Shown: positions 34,650 to 44,066 of the stretch, piece after piece
How the letters are laid out: each line of letters starts with the position of its first letter
Numbering within the stretch: position 1 is the first letter of the stretch
Assembly (NCBI GenBank): GCA_965198675.1
Contig: OZ240666.1
Span: 3,968,001 to 4,032,000 of the forward strand
From: Prochloron sp965198675
GTDB lineage: Bacteria; Cyanobacteriota; Cyanobacteriia; Cyanobacteriales; Prochloraceae
Reading direction: 5' to 3'
DNA: 64,000 nt
Notes under the pieces: model-generated
The model's input: only the letters and a program-made list of their open reading frames with translations
What the model was told of the DNA's origin: nothing
Database searches by the model: none
Made by a program: the position numbers and the translations under genes

Positions 34650-35986
34650 AGCGGCTAGGCGTAGTTCATAAGGCTATATTAAACGAATGGCAGGATTCTG
34701 CTTCATTTCGTTTACCTCCAGAACTCTGTCCTCCACCCTGGCCTATTGCAGAACCCGGTCGCAAAATTGGTGCAGCTTTAAGCCATTGGGCGAAAACTGC
34801 CTCACGTCCTTTGGTTATTTTTTTAGATGAAATTGATGCCCTGAGTGATGAAACTCTCATTTCAGTTTTAAGACAATTGCGCTCGGGCTTTCCCAACCGT
34901 CCCCAAGGCTTTCCCAAATCTCTTGCTTTGATAGGAGTAAGGGATGTGCGGGATTATAAGGTCGCCTTCTTAGGAAGTACTCGACTGCATACAGCTAGTC
35001 CGTTTAACATCAAGGTAAGATCCTTGACCATGGGTAATTTTACTTTGAAAGAGGTGGAGGATTTATATCAGCAATATACTCAGGAAACAGGCCAATAATT
35101 TAGTCCTGAAGCGATAAAATTAGCCTTTGAATTAACTCAAGGTCAGCCTTGGCTAGTGAATGCGCACCGCGTAGCGGATCCCTTCGGGATCGCCAAGGAA
35201 ATTACAGAAGATATGATTCCAGATATAGGAATAAAAATTATTACTAAACATATTTATGAAGCAAAAGAAATTTTAATTCAACGCCGGGATACCCATTTAG
35301 ATAGCTTGATGGAAAAATTGCGAAATGAACGGGTTCAGGCGATCGTTGAACCCATTTTATCTGGTGAGGAGTTACCCAATGTTCCTGTAGATGATATTCA
35401 GCATCTTTTAGATTTAGGATTATGCAGTCAAGACGATCGCGGAGGCATTAGAATTGCCAATCCCATTTATCGAGAAGTCTTACCGAGAGTATTAGCCTTT
35501 ACAACCACAGCTTCTTTAACCTTTATTACTCCTAGCTGGTTAACCCCCTCTGGTGAACTGGATCTTCAAGCATTATTAGACAGTTTTCTTATTTTCTGGC
35601 GACAGCATGGGGAACCCTTATTTAAAAGCACCCCTTACCCGGAAATTGCTCCCCATTTAGTCTTAATGGCTTTTTTACATCGGGTCGTGAATGGGGGTGG
35701 CACCTTAGAACGAGAATATGCAATTGGATCCGGTCGAATGGATCTTTGCTTGCGCTATGGTTCTGTCATATTAGGAATAGAGTTAAAGGTGTGGCGAGAA
35801 GGGCAATCAGATCCCTTGAGGGTAGGATTGGAACAACTAGATCGCTATCTCTCAGGTTTAGGGTTAGATACAGGTTGGTTGGTCATATTTGATCGACGTC
35901 CTAACTTGCCTCCTTTGTCTGAACGAACAATGACTGAAGAAGCAGTGACTGAAGCAGGCAGATCCATCGTGGTGATTCGAGGTTAA
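34650..35986 (+). pseudogene. AAA-like ATPase with C-terminal PD-(D/E)XK domain, 5' part missing, one stop
   Basis: The frame picks up after intron D with KAILNEWQDSASFRLPPELCPPPWPIAEPGRKIGAALS, then a Walker B LVIFLDEIDALSDETLISVLRQLRSGFPNRP and sensor-like SLALIGVRDVRDYKV. The Walker A half lies upstream of the introns and is not visible. A TAA at 35096 stops the frame after QETGQ, and the same frame resumes with FSPEAIKLAFELTQGQPWLVNA. A peptide HRVADPFGIA is inserted next, encoded by a GCGGATCCCTTCGGGATCGC palindrome. The C-terminus (LEREYAIGSGRMDLCLRYGSVILGIELKVW) is a nuclease-like D...E-x-K site. Such proteins are common in cyanobacteria; role unknown. Confidence 0.75.
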
Positions 35987-36074
35987 GGCAAGAATACCCA
36001 ACTATAGAACAACATAAATTCTCGATTATAAAATTTAGTATAATAAAATACTGCAAGCAAGCCAAGGGATGTAG

Positions 36075-37216
36075 ATATGTAGGTAACCTAATTAGTCGCA
36101 CTGAGATTGCTACCGGTGAGGTGCGGCAGTTTGAGTGGGATTATCGTAATCGTCTGGTTGCAGTGGTTGATAAGGACGCAGCAGGGAATGAGGCGCAGCG
36201 AGTTGAGTTTACTTATGATGCCATTGACCGACGTATATCGAAGTTAGTAAACACGGAACCTGCTAATTCAGGACAGGTTGAGATAACTTCTTTTATCTAC
36301 AACGGCCAAGACATACATTTAGAGTTCAAGAACGATAATGAGCTAGGTGTAGTCAACCTCAGACAACGCTATTTACATGGTCCTGGAATCGACCAAATTC
36401 TTGCTCAGGAAGACGTTGATGGTGCTTTATGGCATTTAGCAGATCACCTAGGTACCGTTCGAGATATAGTAGCAAGTGATGGTACACTGGAGAATCATCT
36501 TATTTATGATTCTTCAGGTAAAGTTATCTTTGAAACTAATCCAGAGATTGATAGCCGTTATCTGTTTACGGAACGAGAATTTGATAATGAAATTGATTTG
36601 TATTACTACAGAAATCGTTACTACGACTCAGATATCGGGCGTTTCCTAAGTGAAGATCCCATCGGATTCGCTAGTGGTGATTTTAATCAGTATCGTTACA
36701 CGTTTAATAGCCCTGTTAACTTGCGCGATCCAAGTGGAGAGTTCACTATTGGAGGATCTTTCTACTATGGTGTAGGAGGAGGATTTTCATTTACTTTCGA
36801 CCCATTTAACCTCCGCAAAGGTATACAACTTTGTGGTGAATTTGGTGTTGGCATAGGAGGTGGTCTGGATCTCGATCTAACTAGTAAGGTTGGTAATCCT
36901 TCTATTGCTGCTTTTGGAGAAGCCGGTTTATCTGCTGGAATAGCTTCTGTTGGAGTAGGGGCTGAACTTGGAATTGAAATACCTGATTCAGGCTGCTCAT
37001 CTACCCCTCAAACTTCGGGTAAAGTTGGTGGTGGCCTTAGTAATTGCTATACCTGGTACTCCAGCCCAGTTAGGAGCAGGTGTTAGCGTTGATCTGAATG
37101 GTAAAGTTAATGGATCGCTTAAGGCTGGTGAAAGTGGCCCTGATGGACCCTCTAAAAGGGTCGGAAAAATTAAAGTTGGTGCGTCGGCAAAAACTGGAAT
37201 CAAACGATGCTTCTAA
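36075..37216 (+). pseudogene. RHS-repeat protein, C-terminal tail only, frameshifted
   Basis: The frame starts inside an RHS repeat (GNLISRTEIATGEVRQFEWDYRNRLVAV, preceded by non-homologous sequence) and runs through the RHS core: LADHLGTVRDIVASDG, YLFTEREFDNEIDLYYYRNRYYDSDIGRFLSEDPIGFASGDFNQYRYTFNSPVNLRDPSGEF. After this conserved end comes a Gly-rich variable region, the place where polymorphic toxins carry their toxin domain. A frameshift near 37050 separates TPQTSGKVGG from GTPAQLGAGVSVDLNGKVNGSLKAGES. The gene is cut at its 5' side and lacks secretion signals. RHS proteins normally shield and deliver toxins in contact-dependent competition. Confidence 0.8.
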
Positions 37217-37321
37217 TGAAAACTTGCTGACTCTCCGACAATTTTGGCTATAATGTATTGCGATCGCCTAAGATTGTAGGGTGCGGTGCCAAGGTCGCCG
37301 CTTCGCGGGGCGCAACGCACC

Positions 37322-37440
37322 AAACCCAAAACAGTGCAAAAATGTCTTTACTCTCGATCCCGCAGGGATCTGCTCAGAGCCCGCCGCACTCAACACCCCG
37401 TGATCGTCATATTATTTTGGGGAGAAATCTATATAAACCG
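37322..37440. repeat. Duplicated segment left of the toxin/DUF4288 cassette
   Basis: AGTGCAAAAATGTCTTTACTCTCGATCCCGC and CGTCATATTATTTTGGGGAGAAAT repeat, in diverged form, at 38120-38175 and 38512-38540 (AGAGCAAAAATATCTTTTTGCTCTCGATCCCGC; CGTCATGTTATTATGGGGAGAAAT). The second copy includes the start of a PIN-toxin gene. So the cassette 37456-38112 is flanked by direct repeats derived from a toxin-antitoxin locus. Confidence 0.6.
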
Positions 37441-37455
37441 ATAGGGTAAAAGAAG

Positions 37456-37749
37456 ATGGACTACAAGCTGGCGCTTGATGGGTCTCTGTCAATTGGTGAG
37501 ATTATTGGCCTAGGGATTATAGTTATTGGAGTTGTTACAGGTATTGGAATTTTTCTTAGTCAGTCTAGACAAAAAGGGGAAAATGAAATCACTAGAGCAG
37601 TTAGAGAAGAAGCGAGGAAAAACGATAAGGATCCTTGTGATATCCTGGATGGGTTATTACAAGCATGTACTGACAACGCAACTAAACGTAAGATCCAGCA
37701 GGCTCAGAAGTTCTTAGGTTGTCGTAACAGAAGAAAGAGAAGGAGGTAA
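37456..37749 (+). CDS. Small membrane protein with a possible polymorphic-toxin C-terminal domain
   Basis: A 97-residue protein. Residues 15-34 (IGEIIGLGIIVIGVVTGIGIFL) form one membrane helix. The following part, REEARKNDKDPCDILDGLLQACTDNATKRKIQQAQKFLGCRNRRKRRR, resembles the terminal cassette of some RHS/WapA-type polymorphic toxins that end in QAQKFLGCRN-basic. This similarity is from memory and only moderate in confidence. The DUF4288 gene starts 6 bases later, as expected for a toxin and immunity pair. It lies 240 bases after the broken RHS tail. Confidence 0.55.
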   Translation: MDYKLALDGSLSIGEIIGLGIIVIGVVTGIGIFLSQSRQKGENEITRAVREEARKNDKDPCDILDGLLQACTDNATKRKIQQAQKFLGCRNRRKRRR

Positions 37750-37755
37750 CGCAAA

Positions 37756-38112
37756 ATGCCTTGGTATGCAGCTCATACAATCATGCGCGTAAAGCTGAAA
37801 GAACACCAGCAAGACCAATATCCAATTTGGGAAAATGTAATTTTGATAGAGGCAAATTCCGATGATGAAGCCTTAAGTAAAGCACAAGAACGAGGGAAAG
37901 AGGATGAAATACAATCTGATGATTTTACGTGGGAGGGACACCCTGCAATTTTAACTTTTGAAGGTGTTCGCAAGATTATCGACTGTCAGGAGAAAAATGA
38001 TTTCCCACGGGATGGCACAGAGATCACCTATTCTCAGATGTTAGTTGCATCTGAGGAGGCATTGTTACAGCTAGTTGAAGGTAAATCAATTATTGTTCAG
38101 TATGATGAGTAA
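37756..38112 (+). CDS. DUF4288 protein, probable immunity partner
   Basis: A 118-residue acidic protein: MPWYAAHTIMRVKLKEHQQDQYPIWENVILIEANSDDEALSKAQERG, WEGHPAILTFEGVRKIIDCQ, DGTEITYSQMLVASEEALLQLVEGKSIIVQYDE. The WYAAH opening, 'W-E-N-V-x-L-I-E-A-x-S-D-x-E-A' and 'F-x-G-V-R-K-I' blocks fit DUF4288, a family often found next to polymorphic toxin cassettes. An AAGGAGG Shine-Dalgarno sequence precedes the ATG and overlaps the end of the upstream gene, giving coupled translation. The immunity role is inferred from position. Confidence 0.65.
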   Translation: MPWYAAHTIMRVKLKEHQQDQYPIWENVILIEANSDDEALSKAQERGKEDEIQSDDFTWEGHPAILTFEGVRKIIDCQEKNDFPRDGTEITYSQMLVASEEALLQLVEGKSIIVQYDE

Positions 38113-38241
38113 GTGTTAAACAGTACAGAGCAAAAATATCTTTTTGCTCTCGATCCCGCCGCATTCAACACGCCGCTTTGCGGAGCCGCTGCGCGGGGTG
38201 CGGCAAAAGAATTATAATATAGCTATTTTGGGAGCAATCCG

Positions 38242-38481
38242 ATGAATGTACAACTGGTTGACTCACTTGTAGAAGTGATTTCCCAACTTTCCCCTGAAGA
38301 GAAAGCACTTTTTCAATACAAACTGAGCAGTAAGCATCTCAATTTAAACAACAGGAATACTTTAACCTCACAAGAAAGATTGCTACTTTGGCAAGAGTGG
38401 ATGGATATGGCACCCAAAAGCTATGCTAATCTTGACCATCAAGCCCTGAGTAGAGAAAATATTTATGATAATGAAGTATGA
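38242..38481 (+). CDS. VapB-like antitoxin
   Basis: A 79-residue protein: LVDSLVEVISQLSPEEKALFQYKL is typical of cyanobacterial antitoxins paired with PIN toxins, and the acidic tail (WMDMAPKSYANLDHQALSRENIYDNEV) would contact the toxin. Its stop TGA overlaps the ATG of the PIN fragment (ATGA), the usual coupled arrangement. The partner toxin is truncated, so the antitoxin probably has no functional target here. Confidence 0.6.
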   Translation: MNVQLVDSLVEVISQLSPEEKALFQYKLSSKHLNLNNRNTLTSQERLLLWQEWMDMAPKSYANLDHQALSRENIYDNEV

Positions 38482-38585
38482 CAAAATACCTATTAGATAC
38501 CAACATCCTCTATCGTCATGTTATTATGGGGAGAAATCCAGAGAAACTGATGGTCGAGAAATATTTAATCACAAAAAGACTTTAG
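38478..38585 (+). pseudogene. PIN-domain toxin remnant (VapC-like)
   Basis: A 35-codon frame starting MTKYLLDTNILYRHVIMGRNPEKL. It is the first beta strand and catalytic Asp (LDTNIL) of a PIN ribonuclease, then out-of-frame sequence and a stop. About 95 bases later the group II intron F begins; no downstream PIN exon is found after that intron, where hflX lies. Confidence 0.65.
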
Positions 38586-39585
38586 TAGTAGCGGTGGGCT
38601 TATTGAGTCAGTCTAAGGAAAAATATTAAATCTTTGCCGTGTCGGAAGTGGCTTAAAGTGTTTTATAATAGAAAAGGATGTGCGGCTCGTTCCCTGTGAA
38701 AGTAGCCGCTCGGAGACTCGCAGAGAGCGCGGCGTAAGCCGAACATAAGCAGGGGCTTGGTTTCCGGGACATCGGGACTGTCAATCTAAGCCTAGAAATG
38801 GGCTGAAAAAACAAACCCCCGAGTCACTGAATGGACGTGAGACCCGCAAGGGAATCGCGAGGGAAATTAGGAAGACTTAAGTAGAATTCCGAAACCCTAA
38901 GGTAGTGACTACCGAACCTTGATAACTGAATGAACTATGAGAGTGAGGACACGGACAAAAACCGTGTAACCAAGTCTCTCCTGTGAGGGAATCGCGTGAA
39001 TCCTAACCTGCCCACAGTGAGGTTAATCGCCAGGCTGAAGCTGGGAACAGGGCGGGACTGAAACTGACGAGCGGGACGCCAAAGGCGGCACCTTCGGTGT
39101 CGTTGGTGACACCGCTAAAAGGGAGAACACCGGGATAACTTAACGTGAATCATCTGAAAAAAGACCTAAGCTATAACACTGCCAAATCGCTAGAGAGCAG
39201 AAGAGACACCGTAAGAAACTCGTAAGACTAATTCTTGATACTTACATTCCTGAGTTGGTGATGGGTCAAAAGAGGAGTCCCAAAGGTTCAAAACAATAGT
39301 TCATTCGGAACGAGTAAAAACTCGCTCAACTTCCACCAAAACAGGGGATTCCAAGCCCAACATGCCTGCGTAGGATGCGTTACGCTATAGCTGTCAGCTT
39401 TAAACACTCCTCAAGACGTGTGCTAACGCATCCTACGGGGCGGCCGCCCCTGAGCAGGGGTGGTGGGGTCGCTTGATTAACGGCCTAACGGAAGAGCGAG
39501 GGTAAGAGAGGGCGTAACTGCCCGAGGGTTTCTAGAGAAAAGATAACCAATGTAATTATCAGAGCGAATAAAAGGAGCTTAAATT

Positions 39586-42165
39586 GTGCAAGTCACTAAA
39601 CTAGCCCCAATCGAATACCGCAGTTTGAAAGACTTAAAACTTCACCTTGCAGTATTCCTGCGGGGTAGAGAAATAGGTCTAAAAGCTGACGATGTCTGGA
39701 AAGGCTTGCCATGGAAGCGATTCCGGCAGCAGGTCTTTCGGTTACAACGGAGCATCTTCAAAGCGCTTGCATAACAATTTTAAAGTCAAGGTCAAACTCT
39801 TACAACGGCTCTTGTTAAGGAGTCGTGCAGCCCAAGCTCTGGCCGTCAAACAAGTAACACAGCTGAATCAAGGGAGTGCGGCTTGGAAGTCGCAGTAGTT
39901 AGTGGTTCAGCTGTCTGAGCCCAATGGAGAGTGTCTCTCCCGTTCCCACCCGAAGGAGCTTTGGTAGCAATACTGGAGTTTCACAGCTAGAGGGTAATGC
40001 CTAATCCAAAAGTTGTCTAGGACTGAGGAGGGCTAGGGAAAGATTGGTAAGGTGAGCATAAAGCGAAGCTTGCAGGGACGTCATATCAGGAGGAGCGAAA
40101 ACTAGAATGATACGCTCTGGCCAAAAGGCAAGCAGTACATGTGAAATAGAGTATTTCCTTGCTCTAAAGTTAGACACCACACTGCCGTTCTATGGAGCAA
40201 CCTAACCCAATCGAATCTAATTATTGTGGAACGAGTAATACCGACCCAGGGTCTGGCGTAGCCAGTAGGAAAGGAGTAATCTGTACCAACTCCCTGGGGA
40301 GATGGGACTCTCCTAAAAAGCGAATGCTGCTAGAACGAAAGTTCAGGGGAAGAAATAACCCGGCAGAAGTCCGCTGTCTACCCCCGGCATTGATTAATGG
40401 CGGGGGGAGCCTGCTCAGGCGCGGCGCTCTGCAGGCGTAGGAGAGGGTGAAACGTAATACAATCTGAAACAGGAACTTGAAACCCAATGTTCTCTATAAG
40501 TTTGAAACGTTAAGGTTTAATCGTTAAGGTCGTCGAAGCTGGAATCTAAGGAGACTGTAAACCTTAATATGGTTTCCTGAAAGCTGGTACTGATAATGGG
40601 AAGTAAACGCGCCGGGATTAGGATGATACACCAGGAGCCGGATGCTTGGAAACTTGCACGTCCGGTACTGCGTGGGGGAAAATTCGTAAGAATCTACCTA
40701 TCACGACAGAAGACCCCCGGAGTTGATGGAAAAACAGCACTCACTACACGAGAGCGGCTAGTGTTGTGTCAAAAGCTGAATAAGCACTGGCACCACTGGA
40801 GACACCAACAACTGAGAAGGGTAAACATCCCCAAGCCTAATGGCAAAATACGGGGATTAGGCATCCCAACAGTAGCCGACCGGGCATGGCAAGCACTGCT
40901 CAAATTGGCAGCAGAGCCAGCCTATGAGGCTACCGCTGGAGAAAGAAGCTATGGCTTCAGACCCGGTCGTTGTACTGCGGACGCACAAAAGCTCATTTTT
41001 TGCAATCTCAACAAGGGGCACAACGGGAAAGATAAGCTGATAATGGAAACAGATATCAGCAAATGCTTTGATGAAATTGACCATCAGGTCATTCTCAGAG
41101 AGGTAGTGTTACCCGTAGAGGCCAAACGAGGTTTAAAACTAGCAGTTAAAGCTGGTGTCCGTGGTGAGTACCCCTCCAGCATTAAAGGGACACCCCCTTG
41201 GGGTGTAATATCGCCACTACTGGCAAATATCGCCCTAGACGGATTCGAGAACCTAGGGTCAGACCAATTCTCCCGAAAACAATTTGGGGGTAAAGGATTC
41301 GGTATAAGGGGAATACGTTACGCAGATGACGCGGTCTTTATCTGTAAACCAAAAGCTGATACTGAAAAGCTGAGGCAGGATATTGACGAATTTCTCGCAT
41401 TCCAGAGGGCTAAAGATAAACGAAGATAAGACTGAGACGAGGAAGGCAACGGAAGGATTTGACTTTCTGGGATGGCGCTTCCGCGTTAACTCAGAAGGAA
41501 CATTTAAGTCCACCCCGAGTCAAAAGAACTATGCGAACATAAAGGCCAAAGTTAAAGAGACCTGGAAGAAGAAAAAGTGGAGCACAGAAACTCGACTAAA
41601 GAAGATAGAAAACCAGGTCCGTGGCTGGAGGAACTACCATAAATACTGCGATATGTCCAAACATACCCTATGGTCACTGAGCCAATGGTTGTGGCACAAA
41701 CTAAGGGCGGATAAACGCAGGAAAGACCAAAAGGAGGCCGAAAAGGCACGTCGTCAGGCCATTAAAGGAAAGGCGGTAAAAGAAGGGGCAGCAAAACGCC
41801 AGCTCACAAAGATGCAGGTAGACAAAGCGTTCCCTTCAGTACCTAGAGAAGTGAACAGTCACATAATGGTCAAAGGTAGTGCCTCACCCTTCGATGGGAA
41901 CATAACCTATTGGGTTGGTCGTAACTCCAAACTATATGATGGGCCAACTGCTGAAGCTATCAAGCGGCAGAAAGGGAAGTGTACGCATTGCAACCGATTG
42001 TTCATGGAGATTGATGGAGCCGTGGAGTTGCACCACATTGATGGCAACCATAACAACTGGAATGGAAAGAATCTAGTTGCTCTCCACCGTGAGTGTCACC
42101 AAACGCAAGCAATACATTGCGAGCGTATTAAAGATAGCTTACGGAAGCGCGCCGTAAAGGCATAG
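39586..42165 (+). pseudogene. ltrA: Reverse transcriptase/maturase of intron F, split by frameshifts and a nested intron
   Basis: A GTG start after AAGGAGC opens VTKLAPIEYRSLKDLKLHLAVFLRG. A frameshift near 39768 leads into KVKLLQRLLLRSRAAQALAVKQVTQLNQG (frame 2). An 832-base intron then interrupts the gene; after it the frame continues KTPGVDGKTALTTRERL, RRVNIPKPNGKIRGLGIPTVADRAWQ, ETDISKCFDEIDH, IRGIRYADDAVFI. A second frameshift near 41408 leads to GLKINEDKTETRKATEGFDFLGW, the maturase domain and an HNH domain (CTHCNRLF...VELHHIDGNHNN...LHRECHQ). RT block 4 reads GTPPWGVISP instead of GTPQGG, a change in a strongly conserved turn. It is homologous to intron A's protein. Confidence 0.88.
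39876..40707 (+). ncRNA. ORF-less group II intron E nested in the RT gene of intron F
   Basis: GTGCGGCTTGG at 39876 is a textbook 5' end, and a 34-base domain V lies at 40635-40668 (GAGCCGGATGCTTGGAAAC, TTGCACGTCCGGTAC) with AGC triad, followed by a domain VI and an end in GAC at 40707. Removing exactly 39876-40707 joins CAA GGG A to AG AAG ACC and restores NQGKKTPGVDG, identical to the sequence in intron A's protein, and restores the frame. No protein is encoded. It has itself received a CCCCCGGCATTGATTAATGG palindrome and a GCCTGCTCAGGCGCGGCGC repeat (40380-40435). Confidence 0.88.
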
Positions 42166-42220
42166 AAACACCTGAGCTGTATGAGCGTAGATACGGTACA
42201 GTTCGTAGGAGAGGGGCGAG

Positions 42221-43984
42221 GTGGCAACACCTTCCTCGACTCTAATTATTGTTTTAGATTATCTGACTAGGACAAGAACTATCGACACCATTTATGGAGA
42301 CCTCAAAGGTCTCAAAACCAACCAATTAAAGCAACTCCAAAAGCTGTATCGTCAACGTCTACCGGGCGGAACCTTCGTCACGCCAGAATTCGCCCAAAGA
42401 CTTGCAGGGCTCAGCACCGAAATCAATCAACCAGTCTGTGCCTATCTTAACCGTCGGGGACAAATAATCCGCATCGGTGTCGGCACCCCTCGCCAAACAA
42501 AAATACCTCCCCTAGACCTCCCCCGTTACGGTGCGGAAAGACTTTGTGGCATTCGCTGTATCGCCACTAACCTCAAACCAGAACCGCCGAAATCAGCCAG
42601 TTTAACGGCAATGGTACAGCAAAGGCTGGATGCTTTAGTAGTGCTAACCCTTACAGGGATTGGATTTGAACGCCGGGGTGGGGGTGCCACAGGCTACGTC
42701 CAAGAAGCTTATCTAGCTCACCTACTCCCCCAACAAGAGGACAATACCGAAGACTTTTCTTATTGGACAGTTTCTCCCCCTATGAGTCTAGACGTCCTCA
42801 CCAAACAGGATTTCCTCCACTGGGTAGAAGGATTAGAAACCGAATTTCGGCGAGAGTACATTGGGCAAAAAGTAGATCAGGAGAGGGATAGAGTCCTGGT
42901 AGTGGGTTTAATGACCCACAAGACCACCAAACAACAATTCTCTGACAGTGTGACGGAGGTAGTTCGGTTAGTAGATACTGCGGGAGGGGAAGTCTTGCAA
43001 ACTATAAGCCAAAAGCGTTCCCGTCCCCATCCCCAAACTGTAGTCGGTGTTGGTAAAGTAGAAGAAATTGCCCTCAGAGTTCAAACCCTCGGCGCTAACT
43101 TAGTCGCTTTCAATCAAAACCTCTCTTCTGCTCAAGTGCGAAACCTGGAATCTTCAATTGGCGTCAGGGTTGTGGACCGCACGGAAGTAATTTTAGATAT
43201 TTTTGCTCAACGTGCTCGATCCCGTGCAGGAAAATTGCAAGTAGAACTAGCACAACTAGAATATACCCTACCCCGCCTCGTTGGCTCCGGTAAAGATATG
43301 TCCCGTTTGGGAGGAGGTATCGGTACCAGAGGACCGGGGGAAACAAAACTAGAAACGGAACGGCGGGGAATTCAGCGGCGCATCGCCCGCTTGCAGCAAG
43401 AAGTGAACCAGTTACAGCAACACCGTTCCCGTTTGCGCCAACAACGACAAAAGCAAGAAGTCCCCACAGTTGCCATTATCGGCTATACCAATGCGGGAAA
43501 ATCCACTCTCATCAACGCTCTAACTAATGCAGAAGTCTATACTGCGGACCAATTATTTGCTACTCTGGACCCCACAACCCGCCGTTTAGGAGTAGAAAAT
43601 GTCACCACCGGTGAGTATCAGACAATTTTACTTGTTGATACAGTGGGATTTATCCAAGCATTACCCCCACCCTTAGTAGATGCATTTCGCGCTACCTTAG
43701 AAGAAGTAACGGAAGCAGATGCCCTCTTGCACGTGGTAGACTTATCTCACCCCGCATGGTGCAGTCACATTAGTTCTGTCAAAGAAATTTTAACCCAAAT
43801 GCCCCTAACACCGGGACCGATGTTAATGGTTTTTAATAAAATCGATAGGGTAGAAGTGGAAACCTTGGCAGCAGCAAAGGAGGAATTTCCCGCAGCGGCG
43901 TTTATTGCTGCCAGTGAGGGCAAAGGGTTGGGAATACTGCGCCAAAAGCTAGCTCAGTTGATTCATTACGGGGCGATGGTGTAA
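42221..43984 (+). CDS. hflX: Ribosome-associated GTPase HflX
   Basis: The protein has the HflX N-terminal domain (TIYGDLKGLKTNQLKQLQKLYRQRLPGG...RYGAERLCGIRCIATNLK), the glycine-rich RLGGGIGTRGPGETKLETERR segment, a coiled coil, and a complete G domain: G1 YTNAGKSTLINAL, G2/G3 ADQLFATLDPTTRR and DTVGFIQALPPPLVDAFRATLEEV, G4 FNKID. HflX rescues stalled ribosomes by splitting them. The start is a problem: homologues begin near METIYG, but here no ATG exists; the only start upstream is GTG at 42221 (preceded by GTAGGAGAGG), which lies inside domain VI of the group II intron that ends near 42246. Alternatively an ATT/ATC codon near 42247-42268 is used. Confidence 0.9.
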   Translation: MATPSSTLIIVLDYLTRTRTIDTIYGDLKGLKTNQLKQLQKLYRQRLPGGTFVTPEFAQRLAGLSTEINQPVCAYLNRRGQIIRIGVGTPRQTKIPPLDLPRYGAERLCGIRCIATNLKPEPPKSASLTAMVQQRLDALVVLTLTGIGFERRGGGATGYVQEAYLAHLLPQQEDNTEDFSYWTVSPPMSLDVLTKQDFLHWVEGLETEFRREYIGQKVDQERDRVLVVGLMTHKTTKQQFSDSVTEVVRLVDTAGGEVLQTISQKRSRPHPQTVVGVGKVEEIALRVQTLGANLVAFNQNLSSAQVRNLESSIGVRVVDRTEVILDIFAQRARSRAGKLQVELAQLEYTLPRLVGSGKDMSRLGGGIGTRGPGETKLETERRGIQRRIARLQQEVNQLQQHRSRLRQQRQKQEVPTVAIIGYTNAGKSTLINALTNAEVYTADQLFATLDPTTRRLGVENVTTGEYQTILLVDTVGFIQALPPPLVDAFRATLEEVTEADALLHVVDLSHPAWCSHISSVKEILTQMPLTPGPMLMVFNKIDRVEVETLAAAKEEFPAAAFIAASEGKGLGILRQKLAQLIHYGAMV

Positions 43985-44066
43985 ATTAAGAACATGCTTG
44001 AAACAGTTACCAGCGCCAGCGGCGGGGTTATAGCACTTAATAACAGTAGGTTTTGGATTATGGCTT

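Larger units (their letters stand above)
38680..42246 (+). ncRNA. Group II intron F containing a nested second intron (twintron arrangement)
   Basis: A canonical 5' end GTGCGGCTCGTTCC is at 38680. Domain I-IV sequence follows, with an RT gene from 39586. Domain V is at 42174-42204 (GAGCTGTATGAGCG, TAGATACGGTACAGTTC), three bases shorter than the usual 34. Domain VI leads to a 3' end near 42246 (GACTCTAAT). The intron holds several repeat insertions: a GGGACGCCAAAGGCGG module at about 39064, a short TAGGATGCGTTA element at 39368-39436, and the complete second intron at 39876-40707. It sits directly in front of hflX. Confidence 0.8.
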
